From DASYTH01 sp035762905 (GTDB lineage Bacteria; Actinomycetota; Actinomycetes; Mycobacteriales; Pseudonocardiaceae): 64,000 nucleotides of DNA. The stretch's first letter is position 1, and each line of letters starts with the position of its first letter. Where the stretch lies: NCBI RefSeq assembly GCF_035762905.1, contig NZ_DASUCC010000130.1, forward strand, positions 77,916 through 141,915, in the 5' to 3' direction. Position numbers and translations under genes: made by a program. Of the stretch, positions 22,768 to 31,211 are shown piece by piece. The notes beneath the pieces are model-generated. The model was not told the DNA's origin and ran no database searches. It saw nothing but the letters and a program-made list of their open reading frames with translations.

Positions 22768-24305
22768 CGGTCGAACGAGCGGGCGAACCAGCGGTCGTGG
22801 GTGACCGCGAGCACCGTGCCCTCGAACGCCTCGAGCGCGTCCTGCAGCGCCTCCGCCGAGGTGAGGTCCAGGTTGTCGGTGGGCTCGTCGAGCAGCAACA
22901 GGGTCGCCCCGGACAGCTCGAGCAGCAGGATCTGGAACCGCGCCTGCTGCCCGCCGGAGAGCGTCTCGAACCGCTGCTCGCGGCAGCCGGCCAGGCCGTA
23001 GCGGGACAGCACGGCCGACGCGGTGCCCTGGTCCATGCCGGACCGGCCGTCCTCGCCGTGCCAGAGCACGTCCAGCAGGGTCCGGCCGACCCACTCCGGG
23101 TGCCGGTGGGTCTGCGCGAACAGGCCGGGCACCACCCGGGAGCCGAGCCGGGCGGTGCCGGTGTGCGCGACCTCCGGGTCACCGGCGAGCAGCCGCAGGA
23201 AGTGGCTCTTGCCGGAGCCGTTGGAGCCGAGCACGGCCACCCGGTCGCCGAAGAACACCTCGGTGTCGAACGGCCGCATCAGACCGGTCAGCTCCAGCCC
23301 GGCGCAGGTGATCGCGCGCACCGCGGTGCGCCCGCCGCGCAGCCGCGGCTTGACCCGCTGCTCGCGCGGCGGCAGCGGCGGCGGGCCGGGCTCCTCGAAC
23401 TTGCGCAGCCTGGTCTGCGCCGCCCGGTACCGCGGCGCCATCCCGTCGTTGTACTTGGCGATCTGGCCCAGCCAGCGGACCAGCTCGACCAGCTTGTCGT
23501 GCTCCTCGTCCCAGCGCAGCCGCAGCTCGGCCATCCGGTCCCAGCGGGCCAGCCGGGCGTCGTGCCAGGTGGCGAATCCGCCGCCGTGCACCCAGGCGGT
23601 GCCGCCTTCCACCGCCACAACGTGCGTGGCCACGGTGGCCAGCAGCTCGCGGTCGTGGCTGACCAGCAGGACCGCCTTGCCCACCTCGGCCAGCCGCCGC
23701 TCCAGCCAGCGCTTGCCGGGCACGTCCAGATAGTTGTCCGGCTCGTCGAGCAGCAGCACCTGTTCCTGGCCGCGCAGCAGCGCCTCGAGCACCAGGCGTT
23801 TCTGCTCGCCGCCGGACAGCGTGCTCACCTCGCGGAACCGGGCGCGGTCGAACGGGACGCCGAGGGCGGCCACGGTCACCGTGTCCCACAGCACCTCGGC
23901 GGTGTAGCCGCCGGCCTCGCCCCACTCGTGCAGCGCGTGCGCGTAGCGGAGCTGGGTCTGCTCGTCGTCGGTCTCCATCAGGGCCAGCTCGGCGGCGTCC
24001 AGCTCGGCGGCCGCGGCCCGCAGCGCCGCCGGGGCGACCGCGAGCAGCAGGTCGCGCACGGTCTTGTCGTCCCGCAGCGAGCCGATGAACTGCGGCATCA
24101 CGCCCAACCCGCCCTGCACCGACACGCCGCCGTCGACCGGTGCCAGCTCCCCGGCGAGGATGCGCAGCAGCGTGGTCTTGCCGGCCCCGTTCGCCCCGAC
24201 CAGCGCGACGACCTGGCCGGTGCTCACCCGGAACGAGACGTCCGAGAACAGCTGCCGGCCGTCGTCGAGCCGGTAGCCGAGCCCGTTCGCCTCGAGGAAA
24301 CCCAT
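22683..24305 (-). CDS. ABC-F family ATPase
   Basis: A 540-residue soluble protein with two ABC domains and no membrane part. Walker A 'GANGAGKTTL' (about 38) and 'GSNGSGKSHF' (about 345); signature 'LSGGEQKRL' and 'LSGGQQARF'; Walker B 'VLLLDEPDNYLD' and 'LLLLDEPTDNLD'. ABC-F proteins act on the ribosome, either as translation factors or as antibiotic-protection proteins; which applies here cannot be told. It diverges from the epimerase gene with 54 nt between starts, and overlaps the BASS gene at its 3' end. Confidence 0.92.
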   Translation of the reverse strand: MGFLEANGLGYRLDDGRQLFSDVSFRVSTGQVVALVGANGAGKTTLLRILAGELAPVDGGVSVQGGLGVMPQFIGSLRDDKTVRDLLLAVAPAALRAAAAELDAAELALMETDDEQTQLRYAHALHEWGEAGGYTAEVLWDTVTVAALGVPFDRARFREVSTLSGGEQKRLVLEALLRGQEQVLLLDEPDNYLDVPGKRWLERRLAEVGKAVLLVSHDRELLATVATHVVAVEGGTAWVHGGGFATWHDARLARWDRMAELRLRWDEEHDKLVELVRWLGQIAKYNDGMAPRYRAAQTRLRKFEEPGPPPLPPREQRVKPRLRGGRTAVRAITCAGLELTGLMRPFDTEVFFGDRVAVLGSNGSGKSHFLRLLAGDPEVAHTGTARLGSRVVPGLFAQTHRHPEWVGRTLLDVLWHGEDGRSGMDQGTASAVLSRYGLAGCREQRFETLSGGQQARFQILLLELSGATLLLLDEPTDNLDLTSAEALQDALEAFEGTVLAVTHDRWFARSFDRYLVFRSDGVVAEVAEPVWDEARVERVR

Positions 24306-24346
24306 GGCGGAAATGGTCGCCTACAACTCGTGGTGATCGCGATCGA

Positions 24347-24352
24347 TATTGT
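24347..24352 (+). promoter_or_regulatory. -10 element of leaderless epimerase gene
   Basis: TATTGT is followed by 7 nt and the ATG at 24360, consistent with a leaderless transcript. The 54-nt gap shared with the divergent ABC-F gene leaves no room for a ribosome-binding site; none is seen. Confidence 0.35.
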
Positions 24353-24359
24353 TCGACGC

Positions 24360-25322
24360 ATGACCATCGCGTTCGTCACCGGCGGATCGGGCTTCGTTGG
24401 CGGGGCGCTGGTCCGCCGGCTGGTCGGCGACGGGCACACGGTGCGCGCCCTGGCCCGCGGCGACGCCTCGGCCGCGCGGGTGGCCGAGCTGGGTGCCGAG
24501 CCGGTGCGCGGCGACCTGTCCGATGTGGACTCGTTGGCCGCCGGCTGCGCGGGCGCGGACGTCGTGTTCCACGCCGCGGCCTGGACCACACCGGGCGGCA
24601 GCTGGGCCGAGTTCACCGCCGGCAACGTGGACGGCACCCGCAACGTGCTGGCCGCGGCCCGCCGGGCGGGCGTGACCCGGCTGGTGCACGTCGGCACCGA
24701 GGCCGCGCTGATGGCCGGCCAGCCGCTCGTGAACGTGGACGAGTCGGCGCCGCTGCGGCCGAACTCGAGGGCCCCGTACCCGGCCACCAAGGCCGCGGCC
24801 GAGCTGCTGGTGCGTTCGGCCGAGGGGCTGGAGACCGTGGTGGTGCGGCCCCGGCTGGTCTGGGGCGCCGGGGACACCGGTGTGCTGCCGGCACTCGTCG
24901 CGATGGTCAAGGCGGGCCGGTTCGCCTGGATCGGCGGCGGCACCCACCGCACCGCCACCACCCACATCGACAACACGGTCGAGGGCCTGGTGCTGGCCGC
25001 GGAGCGGGGCCGGCCGGGCGAGGCCTACTTCGTCAGTGACGGCGAACCCGTGGTGTTCCGGGAGTTCATCACCGAGCTGCTGGCCACCCAGGGGGTCGAG
25101 GCGCCGACCCGGTCGGTGCCGCTCGGCCTGGCCCGGCTGCTCGCCGCGACCGGCGAGCGGGCGTGGAAACTGTTGGGGCGCAAGGACTCCCCGCCGCTGG
25201 ACTACTTCACCGTGTGGGCCGCCGGGCAGGAGTGCACGATCGACATCGGCAAGGCGCGGGCCGAGCTGGGCTACGCGCCGGTGCGCACCCGCGCCGAGGG
25301 CCTTTCCGGGCTGCGGGCATAA
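24360..25322 (+). CDS. NAD(P)-dependent epimerase/dehydratase (extended SDR)
   Basis: A 320-residue extended short-chain dehydrogenase. The nucleotide-binding 'FVTGGSGFVGGALVRRL' is at residues 5-21, and the catalytic pair is Tyr/Lys in 'PYPATKAAAE' near 142-146. 'GAGDTGVLPALVAMVKAG' and 'TATTHIDNTVEGL' match the 3-beta-hydroxysteroid dehydrogenase/flavonol reductase-like subgroup. Substrate not predictable. Possibly leaderless (see -10 at 24347). Not clearly in an operon; the next gene starts 79 nt downstream with its own strong RBS. Confidence 0.88.
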   Translation: MTIAFVTGGSGFVGGALVRRLVGDGHTVRALARGDASAARVAELGAEPVRGDLSDVDSLAAGCAGADVVFHAAAWTTPGGSWAEFTAGNVDGTRNVLAAARRAGVTRLVHVGTEAALMAGQPLVNVDESAPLRPNSRAPYPATKAAAELLVRSAEGLETVVVRPRLVWGAGDTGVLPALVAMVKAGRFAWIGGGTHRTATTHIDNTVEGLVLAAERGRPGEAYFVSDGEPVVFREFITELLATQGVEAPTRSVPLGLARLLAATGERAWKLLGRKDSPPLDYFTVWAAGQECTIDIGKARAELGYAPVRTRAEGLSGLRA

Positions 25323-25401
25323 CCGGCCGGGGGTGTCGATCGTTGTGCGTACCAGTGCGTAGCCTGTGCCGGAGTGCGCTGAGCCGAAGGAGGGACGCCG
25401 G

Positions 25402-25569
25402 GTGACCGACACGCCGATCTACGACGAGATGCAGTGGGAGTTCCGGTCCGCGAACAGCCCGATCGACGAGCAGCCCCGATCGGCCAACTCCGGTTCGCGC
25501 AGGCAGGACGGATCCCGCCGCCAGGTCTCGGTGTGGGCGCTGCTCGACGAGCACCGCAGGCGGTCCTGA
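25402..25569 (+). CDS. Small conserved actinobacterial protein
   Basis: A 55-residue hydrophilic protein ('TDTPIYDEMQWEFRSANSP'), rich in Arg/Ser with a basic C-terminus ('VWALLDEHRRRS'). No membrane segment or known domain. GTG 25402 is preceded by AAGGAGGGA, one of the best ribosome-binding sites in the window, which argues for a real gene; a start further up at 25366 would include that site in the coding region. It lies 4 nt before the reductase gene, so probably co-translated. Confidence 0.6.
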   Translation: MTDTPIYDEMQWEFRSANSPIDEQPRSANSGSRRQDGSRRQVSVWALLDEHRRRS

Positions 25570-25573
25570 GCCG

Positions 25574-26320
25574 GTGCACCGGCTGTTTCCCGAGCCCCCG
25601 GCCGACCTGGACGACCGGGAGCTCGAGCGGATCTACGGCTATCCGGACGGGCTGGACCGGCCGTGGGTGCAGGTGAACTTCGTCAGCTCGGCGGACGGCG
25701 CGGTCGCCGTCGAGGGCCGGTCGGCGGGCCTGTCCAGCCCGGCCGACAAGCGGATCTTCGCGCTGGGCCGGGATCTGGCCGACGTGGTCCTGGTCGGCGC
25801 CGGCACCGCGCGGCTGGAGGGATACCGGGGGGTCAAGCCGACCGAGGTGCGCGCCGAGCGGCGCGCCCGGCTGGGCCTTGCCGAGGTGCCGCCGATCGCG
25901 GTGGTGACCCGGCGGTGCTCGATCGGGCCGGACGCCCTGCTGGTCACCGACACGGTGGTGGCGCCGATCGTGCTGACCTGTGCGGCCGCGCCGGCCGAGC
26001 GGCGTGCGGCGCTGGCCGCGGCCGGCGCGGACGTGGTGGTGGCCGGGGACCACACGGTCGACCTGAGTGCGGCGCTGGCCGAGCTGGCGGCGCGCGGGCT
26101 GCGCCGGGTCAACTGCGAGGGCGGGCCGCACCTGTTCGGCGAGCTGATCGCCGAGGGCCTGGTGGACCAGCTGTGCCTGACCCTGGCGCCGCTGCTGGTG
26201 AGCGGGGACGCGCCGCGAACCGCGGTCGGACTGCCGCCCGCGGCGCCACTCGAGCTGGAGCTCGCCTCGGTGCTGACCGCGGACGGTCACCTCATGCTTC
26301 GGTACCGACGCCTCCGGTGA
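25574..26320 (+). CDS. Pyrimidine reductase-family protein (Rv2671-like)
   Basis: A 248-residue RibD C-terminal domain protein: 'WVQVNFVSSADGAVAVEG' (substrate strand), 'LVGAGTARLEGY', 'RVNCEGGPHLFGELIAEGLVDQL' (NADPH site). Without the deaminase half it is not a full RibD; the M. tuberculosis relative Rv2671 can act as a dihydrofolate reductase substitute. GTG 25574. The 3' end overlaps convergent ligC by 29 nt. In M. tuberculosis the next gene is Rv2672, whose likely relative is found here after ligC. Confidence 0.88.
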   Translation: MHRLFPEPPADLDDRELERIYGYPDGLDRPWVQVNFVSSADGAVAVEGRSAGLSSPADKRIFALGRDLADVVLVGAGTARLEGYRGVKPTEVRAERRARLGLAEVPPIAVVTRRCSIGPDALLVTDTVVAPIVLTCAAAPAERRAALAAAGADVVVAGDHTVDLSAALAELAARGLRRVNCEGGPHLFGELIAEGLVDQLCLTLAPLLVSGDAPRTAVGLPPAAPLELELASVLTADGHLMLRYRRLR

Positions 26321-27383
26321 GCACATCGGCCAGGTTGAACCGGACCGGTTGCTCGAGCTGGTCGTAGGTGCACGAGGCGGGCTCGCGGTCCGGGCGCCAG
26401 CGGACGAACTGGGTGGTGTGCCGGAACCGGGGGCCCTCCATGTAGTCGTAGCGGACCTCGAGCACCCGCTCCGGGCGCAGCGGCACGAACGACAGGTCCT
26501 TGTTGGCGTTCCACCGGCTGCCCTCGTTCTTGCGCGGGGTGCGGTTGCCCACCAGCTGCTCGGCCCAGGCCCACGGGTGGTCGGTGAAGTCGGTGACCAG
26601 TGGTTGCAGTTCCTCGAACAGCTCCTTGCGGCGGGCCATCGGGAACGCGCCGACCACGCCGACCGAGGCGAGCTTGCCGTCCTCGCCGTAGAGCCCGAGC
26701 AGCAGCGAGCCGATCAGGCCGGGGCCGGACTTGTGCACGCGGTAGCCGGCCACGACGCAGTCGGCGGTGCGCTCGTGCTTGATCTTGGCCAGCACCCGGC
26801 GGTCCGGCTCGTAGACGCCGTCGAGCGGCTTGGCGATCAGCCCGTCGAGGCCGGCGCCCTCGAACAGCTGGAACCACTGGCGGGCAAGGTCGATGTCGGT
26901 GGTCGCCGGGGTCACGTGCACCGGTGGCTTCGCGTCGGCGAGCGCGGCCTCGAGGGCGGCCCGGCGCTCCGCGAACGGGCGCTGGGTGAGGTCGGTGTCG
27001 TCGATGGCGAGCAGGTCGAACGCGATGAACGACGCCGGGGTCCGCTCGGCAAGCAGGTTGACCCGGGACGCCGCGGGATGGATCCGCTGCTGCAGCGCCT
27101 CGAAGTCCAGGCCCTTGCCCTCGGTGTCGGCGACGATGATCTCGCCGTCCACCACGCACCGGCGCGGGAGGTTCGCCTTGACCGCGGCCACGAGCTCGGG
27201 GAAGTACCGGGTCATCGGCCGCTCGTTGCGGCTGCCGATCTCGACCTCGTCCCCGTCCCGGAAGATGATCGAGCGGAACCCGTCCCACTTCGGCTCGTAA
27301 AGTCGCCCGGGCGGGATGTCGGCGACCGGCTTGGCCAGCATCGGCGCCACCGGCGGCATCACAGGTAACTGCACGGGCCTCAT
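26292..27383 (-). CDS. ligC: ATP-dependent DNA ligase LigC
   Basis: A 363-residue minimal ATP-dependent ligase. The adenylated lysine is Lys32 in 'EPKWDGFR' (motif I); 'LPRRCVVDGEIIV' is motif III, 'FEGAGLDGLIAK' motif IV, and 'CVVAGYRVHKSGPGLIGSLLLGL' trimmed at the OB domain gives motif V-VI region. Length matches LigC (Rv3731) and not LigD; no nuclease or polymerase domain. LigC serves base-excision or end repair in mycobacteria. ATG 27383 is preferred; a GTG four codons earlier is possible. Converges on the RibD-like gene with a 29-nt overlap. Confidence 0.9.
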   Translation of the reverse strand: MRPVQLPVMPPVAPMLAKPVADIPPGRLYEPKWDGFRSIIFRDGDEVEIGSRNERPMTRYFPELVAAVKANLPRRCVVDGEIIVADTEGKGLDFEALQQRIHPAASRVNLLAERTPASFIAFDLLAIDDTDLTQRPFAERRAALEAALADAKPPVHVTPATTDIDLARQWFQLFEGAGLDGLIAKPLDGVYEPDRRVLAKIKHERTADCVVAGYRVHKSGPGLIGSLLLGLYGEDGKLASVGVVGAFPMARRKELFEELQPLVTDFTDHPWAWAEQLVGNRTPRKNEGSRWNANKDLSFVPLRPERVLEVRYDYMEGPRFRHTTQFVRWRPDREPASCTYDQLEQPVRFNLADVLTGGVGTEA

Positions 27384-27457
27384 TCTGCACCGCACCCCCG
27401 ACCCCGGCCGGGGAGCTACACCGGGAGTTCACCAAGGGGGTGGCAGGGTTTGGCGCG

Positions 27458-29011
27458 ATGAGACGCCGAGGGATGTTGCTGGTCGTCGCCTCGGTGCTGG
27501 GGGTGACCCTGGGAGGGTGCACGGCGGGGCCCTCGGAGCGGCCGGAGATCGTGGTGCGGGACGCGCCGGGCGGGGAGCAGACCCAGCCGAACCAGCCCGG
27601 CTCGGTGCCGATCCCGCCACTGGACGAGCCACGCCAGGCCAGCGTGCGGTGGCTGACGTGTCAGGACAACATGCTGGCCAGGCTGACGGACCCGCCGCTG
27701 CCGGAGTGGCTGCCGGTGCAGTGCGGACGGGTGAACAGCACGCTGGACTCGCCGTACGCGCCGGGCCGGGGCAACGTCCGGCTGCAGCTGACCAAGGTGG
27801 GCACCGGGAGCGTTCCGCTGGTCGTGGTGAACGAGGCGGGGGGCCAGCCCGGCTCGATCTACGCGGCGCGGTTCGCGGCGACCCTGCCCCGCGAGTTCTT
27901 CGAGAAGTTCTCGCTGGTGGGCGTGGACCGGCGGGGAACAGGCAACTCGGAGCCGCCGGACTGCGTGCCGGCCCCGGTGCGGTCCCGGATCGTCGAGGCC
28001 GACCCGACCACCGTCGCGGTGGACGACTGGCTCGAGCCGGCGAAGACGGCCGGACAGCAGTGCTCGATCGAACTGGAGGCCCGGCTGCCCGCGCTGGACA
28101 GCTGGCGCACCGCGGTCGACCTGGACGTGGTGCGGCGCGCACTGGGCCTGCCCCGGTTGAACGCGATCGGGCACGGCGAGGGATCCCGGGTGCTGACCGT
28201 GTTCGCCGAGCGGTTCCCCGACCGGGTCGGCCGGGTCGTGCTGGACGGGCTGCCGGACGTCGCGCAGGACGCGGCGAACGCCATGGAGGGCGTCGCGGCC
28301 GGTGCCGAGGCGACCTGGCAGGCGTTCGCGGCGGACTGCCGGTCCCGGGGCTGCGAGCTGGGTCCCGACCCGCATCAGGTGCTCCCCACGCTGCTCGCGC
28401 AGCTGCGCGAACAGCCGCTGGCGGTGAGCTCCGGTCCGGATGTCGGCGCGGGGGTCGCGGTGCGTGCGGTGCTCGCCGGGCTGGCCGACCGGCCGGGCTG
28501 GCCGGCGTTGTCGGCGGCGCTCGCCGCCGCCCGCTCCGGCGCCGGTGACCCGCTGGCCGCGCTGCTGGCACCGGTCGTGCAGGGCAGCGACGTGCAGACG
28601 CCGTTGCTGGACAGCGAGCTGGTGATCGGCTGCAACGACCAGTTGGCCCGGCTCACGGTCACCCAGCTGACCTCGATCGCGGAGGACTGGACCAGGAAGT
28701 ACCCGACGTTCGGCGGCGTGATGGCCCAGCGGCTGGCCCTCTGCGGGGTGTGGCCGGTGGCCAGCCAGCCGGTCCGCGCCCAGGTGGCCGAGGGCGCGCC
28801 GCCGATCGTGGTGCTGGCCACCGCGACCGATCCGGTGACGCCCTACCCGGGGACCGAGCGGGCGGCGCGCACGCTGAACGACGCGGTGCTGGTGTCCTGG
28901 CAGGGCGCCGGGCACGGCGCGCTCGGGTTGTCCGCCTGCGCCACCGACGCCGCCCGGGCCTTCCTCGCCGACGGCAAGCTGCCGCGGGACGGCTTGGCAT
29001 GTCCGCCCTGA
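27458..29011 (+). CDS. TAP-like alpha/beta-hydrolase lipoprotein lacking the nucleophile Ser
   Basis: A 517-residue exported lipoprotein. Signal peptide with lipobox LGGC (Cys at 21), then a Pro/Gln-rich linker. Fold landmarks: 'VPLVVVNEAGGQPGS', 'FSLVGVDRRGTGNSEPPDC', 'DLDVVRRALGLPRLNAIG', C-terminal 'TDPVTPYPGTERAART' and 'GAGHGALG' (acid and His positions). The nucleophile elbow reads G-H-G-E-G (Gly240 by this start) instead of G-x-S-x-G, so the peptidase activity known for SCO/TAP-family members is doubtful. ATG 27458 has AGGG upstream. Relative of Rv2672, which also follows a RibD-like gene. Confidence 0.85.
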   Translation: MRRRGMLLVVASVLGVTLGGCTAGPSERPEIVVRDAPGGEQTQPNQPGSVPIPPLDEPRQASVRWLTCQDNMLARLTDPPLPEWLPVQCGRVNSTLDSPYAPGRGNVRLQLTKVGTGSVPLVVVNEAGGQPGSIYAARFAATLPREFFEKFSLVGVDRRGTGNSEPPDCVPAPVRSRIVEADPTTVAVDDWLEPAKTAGQQCSIELEARLPALDSWRTAVDLDVVRRALGLPRLNAIGHGEGSRVLTVFAERFPDRVGRVVLDGLPDVAQDAANAMEGVAAGAEATWQAFAADCRSRGCELGPDPHQVLPTLLAQLREQPLAVSSGPDVGAGVAVRAVLAGLADRPGWPALSAALAAARSGAGDPLAALLAPVVQGSDVQTPLLDSELVIGCNDQLARLTVTQLTSIAEDWTRKYPTFGGVMAQRLALCGVWPVASQPVRAQVAEGAPPIVVLATATDPVTPYPGTERAARTLNDAVLVSWQGAGHGALGLSACATDAARAFLADGKLPRDGLACPP

Positions 29012-29015
29012 CCGG

Positions 29016-29711
29016 TCAGCCCAGCTCGGTCAGCGCCCGCTGGGCCTGCTCCAGCTCGGCCTGGAGCGCGGCCACCCGGTTCTGCTGCTGACGGCGGGCG
29101 GAGTCCAGGGCCCGGTCCACGGCGTCGGCCACCGGGCCGGGTAATGCCCGCGCGGCCCTGGCCACGTCGGCCGGGGGCACCGGCAACGACCGCACGGTGC
29201 GCTTCTTGCCGACGACCACCTCGACCCGCCAGTCCCCGTCCGGGGTCGAGCTGAGCGTCACGGTCACCTCGGCGGGCGGCGCGGACCGGCCGGGGCGGCG
29301 GGGCGCGGGCCGGGTGGGCGCGGCGGTCGGCCGGATCTCGGGTGGTTGGGCCGGGGCCGCGGACGGCGCCGCGGGCGGCTTGGCCGGGGCCGGGTCGGGC
29401 ATTCGTGGCCCGGATGCCTTGGCCGGTGCCGGCGCGGCGGCCTTGGCGGTCTTCGGGGCGGCCTTGCGCCGGGGTGGCCGGGTGCGGGTCAACTCGGCCG
29501 GGGCGAACGACAACACGTCCTTGGATCCGGCCGGTCGCACCTGGATGAAGTCGCCCTCCGCGGGCTCGTCGAACGCCACCACCTTCGCCGATGCGCCGGC
29601 CGCGACCCCGACCGCCGCCTTGGTGAACCACACCATCGACGGCCGGCCGGCGGCCAGCTCACTGCGCAACTGCGCGATGTCCTCGTCCGACAACGAGATC
29701 AGCTGCGCCAT
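29016..29711 (-). CDS. Ala/Pro-rich conserved protein (DUF6319-like)
   Basis: A 231-residue soluble protein. N-terminal conserved part 'LSDEDIAQLRSELAAGRPSM' through 'EGDFIQVRPAGSKDVLSFAP'; a long Ala/Pro/Lys linker (about 85-145); a second compact part 'EVTVTLSSTPDGDWRVEV' with a basic 'GKKRTVRSLPV'; and a C-terminal coiled-coil helix ('QQNRVAALQAELEQAQRAL'). Resembles the actinobacterial DUF6319 family, function unknown. ATG 29711 is chosen for its GGAGGAAAC ribosome site. The mix of basic linker and coiled coil could suit nucleic-acid association, but that is a guess. Confidence 0.65.
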   Translation of the reverse strand: MAQLISLSDEDIAQLRSELAAGRPSMVWFTKAAVGVAAGASAKVVAFDEPAEGDFIQVRPAGSKDVLSFAPAELTRTRPPRRKAAPKTAKAAAPAPAKASGPRMPDPAPAKPPAAPSAAPAQPPEIRPTAAPTRPAPRRPGRSAPPAEVTVTLSSTPDGDWRVEVVVGKKRTVRSLPVPPADVARAARALPGPVADAVDRALDSARRQQQNRVAALQAELEQAQRALTELG

Positions 29712-29790
29712 GTTTCCTCCGTGGGGAGCACCGATCAAGGCTTCAGAGGCGTAGTTTGCCCTGGTGCCCTGACAAGACCAAGGGGTTCGC

Positions 29791-29997
29791 ATGAGTGCGC
29801 GATACCTGTGGTGGCGCAGCTGTTACGACGGAGTGCTGCACGCGTTCCCGGTCGTCCCGGACGCACCGTTGCTCCATCAGCATTACCGCGCGTCCTGTGC
29901 CCATGCCGCACCGCCGGATCTGGCCGGCACCGTGCTGGACGGGCCGCGCTGCGACCTGTGCCTGCTGATCATCGGGTCTGCCGAGAACGGCTCCTGA
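29791..29997 (+). CDS. Small Cys/His-containing protein
   Basis: A 68-residue protein. 'MSARYLWWRSCYDGVLHAFP' opens it; four potential metal ligands occur in 'YRASCAHAA' and 'GPRCDLCLLIIG', suggesting a small zinc-binding fold. ATG 29791 has AAGGGG 5 nt upstream. It diverges from the DUF6319-like gene (79 nt). Similar short proteins occur in Pseudonocardiales, but I cannot name a family. Confidence 0.55.
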   Translation: MSARYLWWRSCYDGVLHAFPVVPDAPLLHQHYRASCAHAAPPDLAGTVLDGPRCDLCLLIIGSAENGS

Positions 29998-30056
29998 CCG
30001 TTAGAGTGTCACCAGACAATGATGCGAATGGTGAGAAAGACACGACGGAGGCACCG

Positions 30057-30884
30057 ATGGGCCGGCGCATCGCTCTGCTCCTGCTGACGTCCTGCCTCGT
30101 GCTGACCGGAACCGGCGCGGCACAGGCCCGGCCGTTCGCCTCGATCCGGGTGCTGACCTTCAACATGCACACCGGAATCGGCGAGGACGGCCGGCTCGAC
30201 CTGGCCCGGACCGCGGCCGCCATCCGGGACAGCGGCGCGGACGTGGTCGGCCTGCAGGAGGTCGACGTGCACTGGGCGGCGCGCAGCGAGTTCCGCGACC
30301 AGGCCGCCGAGCTGGCCGCACTACTCGGGATGCGGGTGTTCTTCGCGCCGATCTACGACCTGCCACCGCTGACCGAGGGCGCCCCGGCACGCCGGTACGG
30401 GGTCGCCGTGCTCAGCCGCTTTCCCATCCTCCACACGGAAAATCACCTGATTACCCGACTGTCCACACAGGATCCCGAGCCCGTTCCCCTGCCGATGCCC
30501 GGATTCGCCGAGGCGGTCGTGCTCGCCCGCGGCGTGCCGGTGCACGTCTACGTGACCCATCTGGACTTCCGGCCCGATCCCGCGGTGCGCGCCGCCCAGG
30601 TCGCCGACACCGTGCGGATCCTCGCCGGAGACCGGCGCGGCGCCCGGCAGGTGCTGCTCGGCGACTTCAACGCCGAGCCGGCCGCGCCGGAGCTGACGCC
30701 GCTGTTCGCCGCGGTGCGCGACACCTGGTCCGGCGCCGATCCCGGGCTGACCTATCCGGCCGGCACCCCGGTCAAACGGATCGACTACGTGACCGCGACA
30801 CCGAACCTGCGGGCGCGGGACCGGGCGGTCATCGACACCGGCGCCTCCGACCACCGCGCGGTCCGGGTCACTCTGCGGATCTGA
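30057..30884 (+). CDS. Secreted endonuclease/exonuclease/phosphatase-family protein
   Basis: A 275-residue exported enzyme: Sec signal peptide ending 'GAAQA' (about 25). EEP-fold motifs: 'VLTFNMHTG' (Asn), 'VVGLQEVD' (Glu metal ligand), 'YVTHLDFR', 'VLLGDFNAEP' (Asp/Asn), 'ASDHRAVRVTL' (His). Could be a phosphodiesterase, sphingomyelinase-like enzyme or nuclease; the family does not settle which. ATG 30057 has GGAGG 5 nt upstream; upstream frame is noncoding. It overlaps the convergent small gene by 17 nt. Confidence 0.88.
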   Translation: MGRRIALLLLTSCLVLTGTGAAQARPFASIRVLTFNMHTGIGEDGRLDLARTAAAIRDSGADVVGLQEVDVHWAARSEFRDQAAELAALLGMRVFFAPIYDLPPLTEGAPARRYGVAVLSRFPILHTENHLITRLSTQDPEPVPLPMPGFAEAVVLARGVPVHVYVTHLDFRPDPAVRAAQVADTVRILAGDRRGARQVLLGDFNAEPAAPELTPLFAAVRDTWSGADPGLTYPAGTPVKRIDYVTATPNLRARDRAVIDTGASDHRAVRVTLRI

Positions 30885-31068
30885 CCCGGTACTCGCACCC
30901 GTACTCGACCGCGTACTGCAGGTCGTAGTGATGCACGATCTTGGGGCCGTCGTTGAGATGCACGTGCGTGACCGTGTCGAGGGGCGCGGTGGGCAACCGG
31001 TCGAGGGTGTCCACCCGGCCGTCGAGCGGGCCGCCGACGTAGCGGACCACGTACTGCCGAATCGCCAC
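30868..31068 (-). CDS. Small conserved hypothetical protein
   Basis: A 66-residue protein: 'AIRQYVVRYVGGPLDGRVDTL' (cut here to 'VVRYVGGPLDGRVDTL'), 'THVHLNDGPKIVHHYDLQYA', then 'GCEYRVRSAE'. The 'GGPLDG' start is widespread in small actinobacterial and phage-associated proteins of unknown role. GTG 31068 is preceded by GGAGGT. No signal or membrane segment. Convergent 17-nt overlap with the EEP gene. Confidence 0.6.
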   Translation of the reverse strand: MAIRQYVVRYVGGPLDGRVDTLDRLPTAPLDTVTHVHLNDGPKIVHHYDLQYAVEYGCEYRVRSAE

Positions 31069-31199
31069 GGCGACCTCCTCTCGACGCTGGCGCCGACCGG
31101 TACTCCGATTCCGATGGTTCCTGCCGGGTGGCCGGAAAGCAACAGCTCATGAGCGCTTCTCAACCTTTAATCCGGTGGGGCTCAGGATCCGGCGTTGGA

Positions 31200-31205
31200 T
31201 AAATT
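31200..31205 (+). promoter_or_regulatory. -10 element of leaderless hisS
   Basis: TAAATT ends 6 nt before the GTG at 31212 and there is no ribosome-binding site in the upstream 20 nt, so hisS is probably transcribed without a leader. No T-box or other riboswitch fits in the space. Confidence 0.4.
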
Positions 31206-31211
31206 GAGCAG

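Noticed and set aside
24140..25039. Second frame of 299 codons inside the epimerase gene
   Set aside because: Frame-shifted shadow rich in Arg/Gly; the in-frame SDR motifs identify the real gene.
31069..31211. T-box riboswitch before hisS
   Set aside because: Only about 140 nt, no T-box sequence or specifier stem, and the -10 abuts the start codon.
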